A stretch of 8,237 bases of DNA from an uncultured Lachnospiraceae bacterium. Its GTDB lineage: Bacteria > Bacillota > Clostridia > Lachnospirales > Lachnospiraceae. The stretch covers positions 1 through 8,237 of the forward strand of contig CAMZDH010000018.1 in NCBI GenBank assembly GCA_947305345.1, read 5' to 3'. A program made the translations under genes and the position numbers. Numbering within the stretch: the first letter of the stretch is position 1; the number at the start of each line of letters is the position of its first letter. Below, in pieces: positions 5,447-8,237 of the stretch. The notes under the pieces are model-generated. The model saw nothing but the letters and a program-made list of their open reading frames with translations. It was not told where the DNA came from and ran no database searches.

Positions 5447-8237
5447 GCTGTCACTTTTACGCCGATCCGGCAGCGCTCCCCGTTGATCTCCCAGTCTTTG
5501 ACATAGCCTTCCGGCGCGCCGCTTACGATCTTATCGCCGAGCGTGTCCTTCCGGATGTCTTCTCCGTAGTTCTTGAAAATGCGGTCCAGAACGCCGTCGG
5601 TCTCATAGGTGATCCGGATGTGGTCCGTGACCACGAAATCCGCTTCCTTGCGCATGGTCTGCACCTTTGAAATGATCTCCCGCACGTATCCTTCGTCGAT
5701 CAGGGCTTCGTCGAGGTTCGTGTCAAGGACGACCGTGACGCGGGCGTCGCTCTCGGTCACGTATCCCTCCTGCTGCACCATATCGATGAGCAGGTCTTCC
5801 TCGGTCAGCACGGCTTCCCCTTCCGGGAGAACGAGGTTCAGCGCGCCGTTTGCGCGGAGCTCGTCCATCGCGGCGTTTCCGTCGATCGAGGACAGGGCGG
5901 AACGGATCGCGCCGAGCATTTTCCCATATTTCGGGCCGACCGTCCGAAGCTGCGGCTTGAAGGTGTACGTCGTGAACGAGCGGACGTCGTCCGTGAACAC
6001 GAGTTCCTTGACGTTCAATTCGTCGGTGATGATGTCGTGGCAGTAATCGCTCACTTCGAACGGCGCCTTGACGTACATCGTCCGGAGCGGCTGGCGGTTC
6101 TTGATCGCGGCCGCGTTTCTTGCGGCGCGGCCCATGACGACGAGCTTTAAGACGAGGTCCATCTCCTCTTCCAGCGCGGCGTCTGTGAAGCGCTTCTCGG
6201 CCTTCGGGAACGCGGCAAGATGCACGCTTTCCGCGGCGTCCTTTTCAAACGGGCGGACGATGTTCTGATAGATCTGCTCCGTCATGAACGGGATGAACGG
6301 CGCGGCGACGAGCGTCACATCCTTCAAAGCCGTATAAAGCGTCATGTACGCATGGACCTTGTCTTCCGGCATGCCGCTCCCCCAGTAGCGCTCGCGGCCG
6401 CGGCGGACGTACCAGTTGCTCAGGTCGTCGACGAATTCCTCGAGAACGAGCGCGGCTTCGGTGATCCGGTAGGCGGCAAGGTGCGCGTCGACCTTTTCGA
6501 TCATCGAATGCGTCTTCGAAAGGATCCAGCGGTCCATGACCGGTAGTTTTTCATAGTCTAACGTGTGATCGGCGGGGCTGAATCCGTCGATGTCCGCGTA
6601 AAGCGTATAGAACGCGTAGGTGTTCCAGAGGGTGCTTAAGAACTTCCTTTGCCCCTCCTGCACGAGCTTCGCGGAATACCGCTTCGGGAGCCATGGCGCG
6701 GAATTCGAATAGAAATACCAGCGGACCGCGTCGGCGCCGAATTCGTTCAGGACTTCCATCGGGTCGACCGTATTGCCCTTGGATTTGCTCATCTTTTCGC
6801 CGTTTTCGTCCTGGACGAGGCCCATGACGATGACGTTCCTGAACGCCGGGCTGTTGAAAAGGAGCGTCGCCTCCGCATGGAGCGCGTAGAACCAGCCGCG
6901 GGTCTGATCGACCGCCTCCGAAATGAAGGCCGCCGGGAACTCGCGTTCGAAAAGCTCCTTGTTTTCAAAGGGATAATGCAGCTCCGCGTAAGGCATCGCG
7001 CCGGAATCGAACCAGCAGTCGATGACTTCCGGGACGCGCTGCATTTTGCCGCCGCAGCCGCACGGAATCACGCACCGGTCGACGTACGGGCGGTGCAGTT
7101 CGATCGTCTCGTCGGCGGGATTGCCGGTGAGCGACGCAAGCTCCTTCCGGCTTCCGACGGCGATGCGCTTGCCGCAGTCCGGGCACTCCCAGATGTTGAG
7201 CGGCGTGCCCCAGTAACGGTTTCTCGAAAGCGCCCAGTCCTGAATGTTCTCCAGCCAGTTGCCGAAGCGCCCTTCGCCGATCGTCTTCGGCACCCAGTTG
7301 ATCTTCTGATTGTTCCTAACGAGGTCGTCCCGGACCTTCGTCATTTCGATGTACCAAGACTCTCTCGCGTAGTACAGAAGCGGCGTCTTGCAGCGCCAGC
7401 AGTGCGGGTATTCATGTTCGATCTTCGGCGACGAGAACAGCCTGCCGGATTCGCGGAGCTCTTTCAAGACTTCGTCGTCCGCGCTCTTTTCGCCCTTCTG
7501 GAGCTCTTCCTGGTTCGGCTTGCAGCGAAGACCCGCGAACGGCGTTTCCGGCTTTAAGCGTCCCTGCGTGTCCACCATCTGCACGAACGGCGCGTCGTAT
7601 TTCCGGCCGACACGGGCGTCATCCTCGCCGAACGCCGGCGCGATGTGGACGATGCCGGTGCCGTCTTCCATCGTGACGTAATTGTCCGCATAGACGAAGA
7701 ACGCCTTTTTCTTCTGGGCTTCGGCCGCCTTCGCCGCGCATTCGTAGAGCGGCTCGTATTCACGGTACTCCAGGGCTTTTCCGGGCAGCGTTTCCAGGAT
7801 CTCATACGCCGGCGCGCCGTCCTTCGAAAGCCCGCCGAGGACCGCGTCGAGGAGCGGCTTTGCCATATAATAAACGTTTCCGTCCGCCGCCTTGACCTTC
7901 GCGTACGTCTCGTCCGGATTCATGCAGAGCGCGATGTTCGAAAGCAGCGTCCAGGGCGTCGTCGTCCAGGCGAGGAAATACGCATTTTCATCCTTGACCT
8001 TGAACCGGACGATCGCCGAACGTTCCTTTAAGGTCTTATAGCCCTGCGCCACTTCGTGGGAGGACAGCGGCGTTCCGCAGCTCGGGCAGTACGGCACGAC
8101 CTTGAAGCCCTTGTATAAAAGGCCTTTGTCCCAGATCGTCTTTAATGCCCACCACTCCGACTCGATGTAGTCGTCATAGTCCGTGACGTAGGGGTTCTTC
8201 ATGTCGGCCCAGAAACCGACCTTGCGGGAGAACTTCT
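5443..8237 (-). CDS. ileS: Isoleucyl-tRNA synthetase, N-terminally truncated by the window edge
   Basis: The frame is open to the window edge; 931 codons are present. The Met encoded at 8202-8200 is internal, because KFSRKVGFWAD precedes it in frame and continues the family sequence. About 110-140 N-terminal residues, including the HIGH motif, should lie upstream. Visible are the zinc-ribbon-like pair VPYCPSCG (near 8090), the editing-domain WTTTPWTL (7968-7945) and GTGIVHIAPAFGEDD (about 7662-7618), a second Cys pair CWRC (7401-7390), DCWFDSGAMPYAELHYPF, VDQTRGWFYALH and the ATP-binding KMSKS (6795-6781). An anticodon-binding helical domain (NWYVRRGRERYW) and a C-terminal tail without a Cys-x2-Cys zinc site follow. 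This layout resembles the long, eukaryote-like type 2 IleRS common in Clostridia; the type assignment is by resemblance. The enzyme charges tRNA-Ile and hydrolyses mischarged Val-tRNA. Its TGA overlaps the phosphorylase ATG. Confidence 0.96.
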   Translation of the reverse strand, partial: KFSRKVGFWADMKNPYVTDYDDYIESEWWALKTIWDKGLLYKGFKVVPYCPSCGTPLSSHEVAQGYKTLKERSAIVRFKVKDENAYFLAWTTTPWTLLSNIALCMNPDETYAKVKAADGNVYYMAKPLLDAVLGGLSKDGAPAYEILETLPGKALEYREYEPLYECAAKAAEAQKKKAFFVYADNYVTMEDGTGIVHIAPAFGEDDARVGRKYDAPFVQMVDTQGRLKPETPFAGLRCKPNQEELQKGEKSADDEVLKELRESGRLFSSPKIEHEYPHCWRCKTPLLYYARESWYIEMTKVRDDLVRNNQKINWVPKTIGEGRFGNWLENIQDWALSRNRYWGTPLNIWECPDCGKRIAVGSRKELASLTGNPADETIELHRPYVDRCVIPCGCGGKMQRVPEVIDCWFDSGAMPYAELHYPFENKELFEREFPAAFISEAVDQTRGWFYALHAEATLLFNSPAFRNVIVMGLVQDENGEKMSKSKGNTVDPMEVLNEFGADAVRWYFYSNSAPWLPKRYSAKLVQEGQRKFLSTLWNTYAFYTLYADIDGFSPADHTLDYEKLPVMDRWILSKTHSMIEKVDAHLAAYRITEAALVLEEFVDDLSNWYVRRGRERYWGSGMPEDKVHAYMTLYTALKDVTLVAAPFIPFMTEQIYQNIVRPFEKDAAESVHLAAFPKAEKRFTDAALEEEMDLVLKLVVMGRAARNAAAIKNRQPLRTMYVKAPFEVSDYCHDIITDELNVKELVFTDDVRSFTTYTFKPQLRTVGPKYGKMLGAIRSALSSIDGNAAMDELRANGALNLVLPEGEAVLTEEDLLIDMVQQEGYVTESDARVTVVLDTNLDEALIDEGYVREIISKVQTMRKEADFVVTDHIRITYETDGVLDRIFKNYGEDIRKDTLGDKIVSGAPEGYVKDWEINGERCRIGVKVTA

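Noticed and set aside
4832..5506. Plus-strand open frame (224 codons) across the ileS/glgP junction
   Set aside because: Antisense to two conserved genes; composition is that of a codon-bias shadow.
6649..7557. Long plus-strand open frame (302 codons) opposite ileS
   Set aside because: It lies wholly antisense to conserved ileS sequence, has no recognisable domain and an Arg/Val/Asp-rich composition. Long mirror frames are expected opposite GC-rich genes.
8200..8202. ATG at 8202 as the start of ileS
   Set aside because: The frame stays open upstream and encodes family-typical sequence (VGFWAD) directly before it; the true start and the HIGH motif lie outside the window.
1..8237. CRISPR array, tRNA/rRNA gene, insertion sequence, phage or defence system
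   Set aside because: No regularly spaced repeats, cloverleaf-like sequence, transposase, terminal inverted repeats or defence-type domains were seen; every long stretch is explained by the five genes.

Overview
The window reads as ordinary chromosomal DNA of a GC-rich Firmicute, most likely an uncultured Clostridia/Lachnospiraceae-type bacterium. This is inferred from strong AGGAGG-type ribosome sites, an MsmX/UgpC-type sugar-transport ATPase followed by a PucR-like regulator, a LytR-CpsA-Psr cell-envelope enzyme and an isoleucyl-tRNA synthetase that resembles the clostridial long form. Coding DNA is GC-rich at third codon positions; the two real intergenic gaps are distinctly AT-richer. All five genes lie on the minus strand, so transcription runs from high to low coordinates.

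In transcription order: (1) 8237-5443, isoleucyl-tRNA synthetase (ileS), lacking its N-terminus because the gene runs off the window; (2) 5446-2957, an alpha-glucan (glycogen/maltodextrin) phosphorylase, complete; (3) 2960-1680, a membrane-anchored LCP-family protein, complete. These three are joined by two 4-base ATGA stop/start overlaps and form one apparent translationally coupled unit. After a 137-base AT-rich gap comes (4) 1542-442, the msmX/ugpC-type ABC ATPase, complete and without permease or binding-protein genes beside it. It ends at a clear intrinsic terminator (381-422). (5) From 321 to the left edge lies the N-terminal part of a probable PucR/CdaR-like HTH regulator.

Functionally, the phosphorylase releases glucose-1-phosphate from internal alpha-glucans. 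The MsmX-type ATPase probably energises several oligosaccharide importers encoded elsewhere. The truncated regulator may sense a carbon-related signal. The LCP protein attaches polymers to the cell wall. The isoleucyl-tRNA synthetase is a housekeeping enzyme whose coupling to the other two genes is the most noteworthy feature.

I found no tRNA, rRNA, CRISPR array, insertion sequence, prophage gene or toxin-antitoxin pair, and no convincing new system. The observations offered are about gene order, coupling, the intergenic regulatory DNA, the unusual stalk of the LCP protein and a synonymous-codon quirk.
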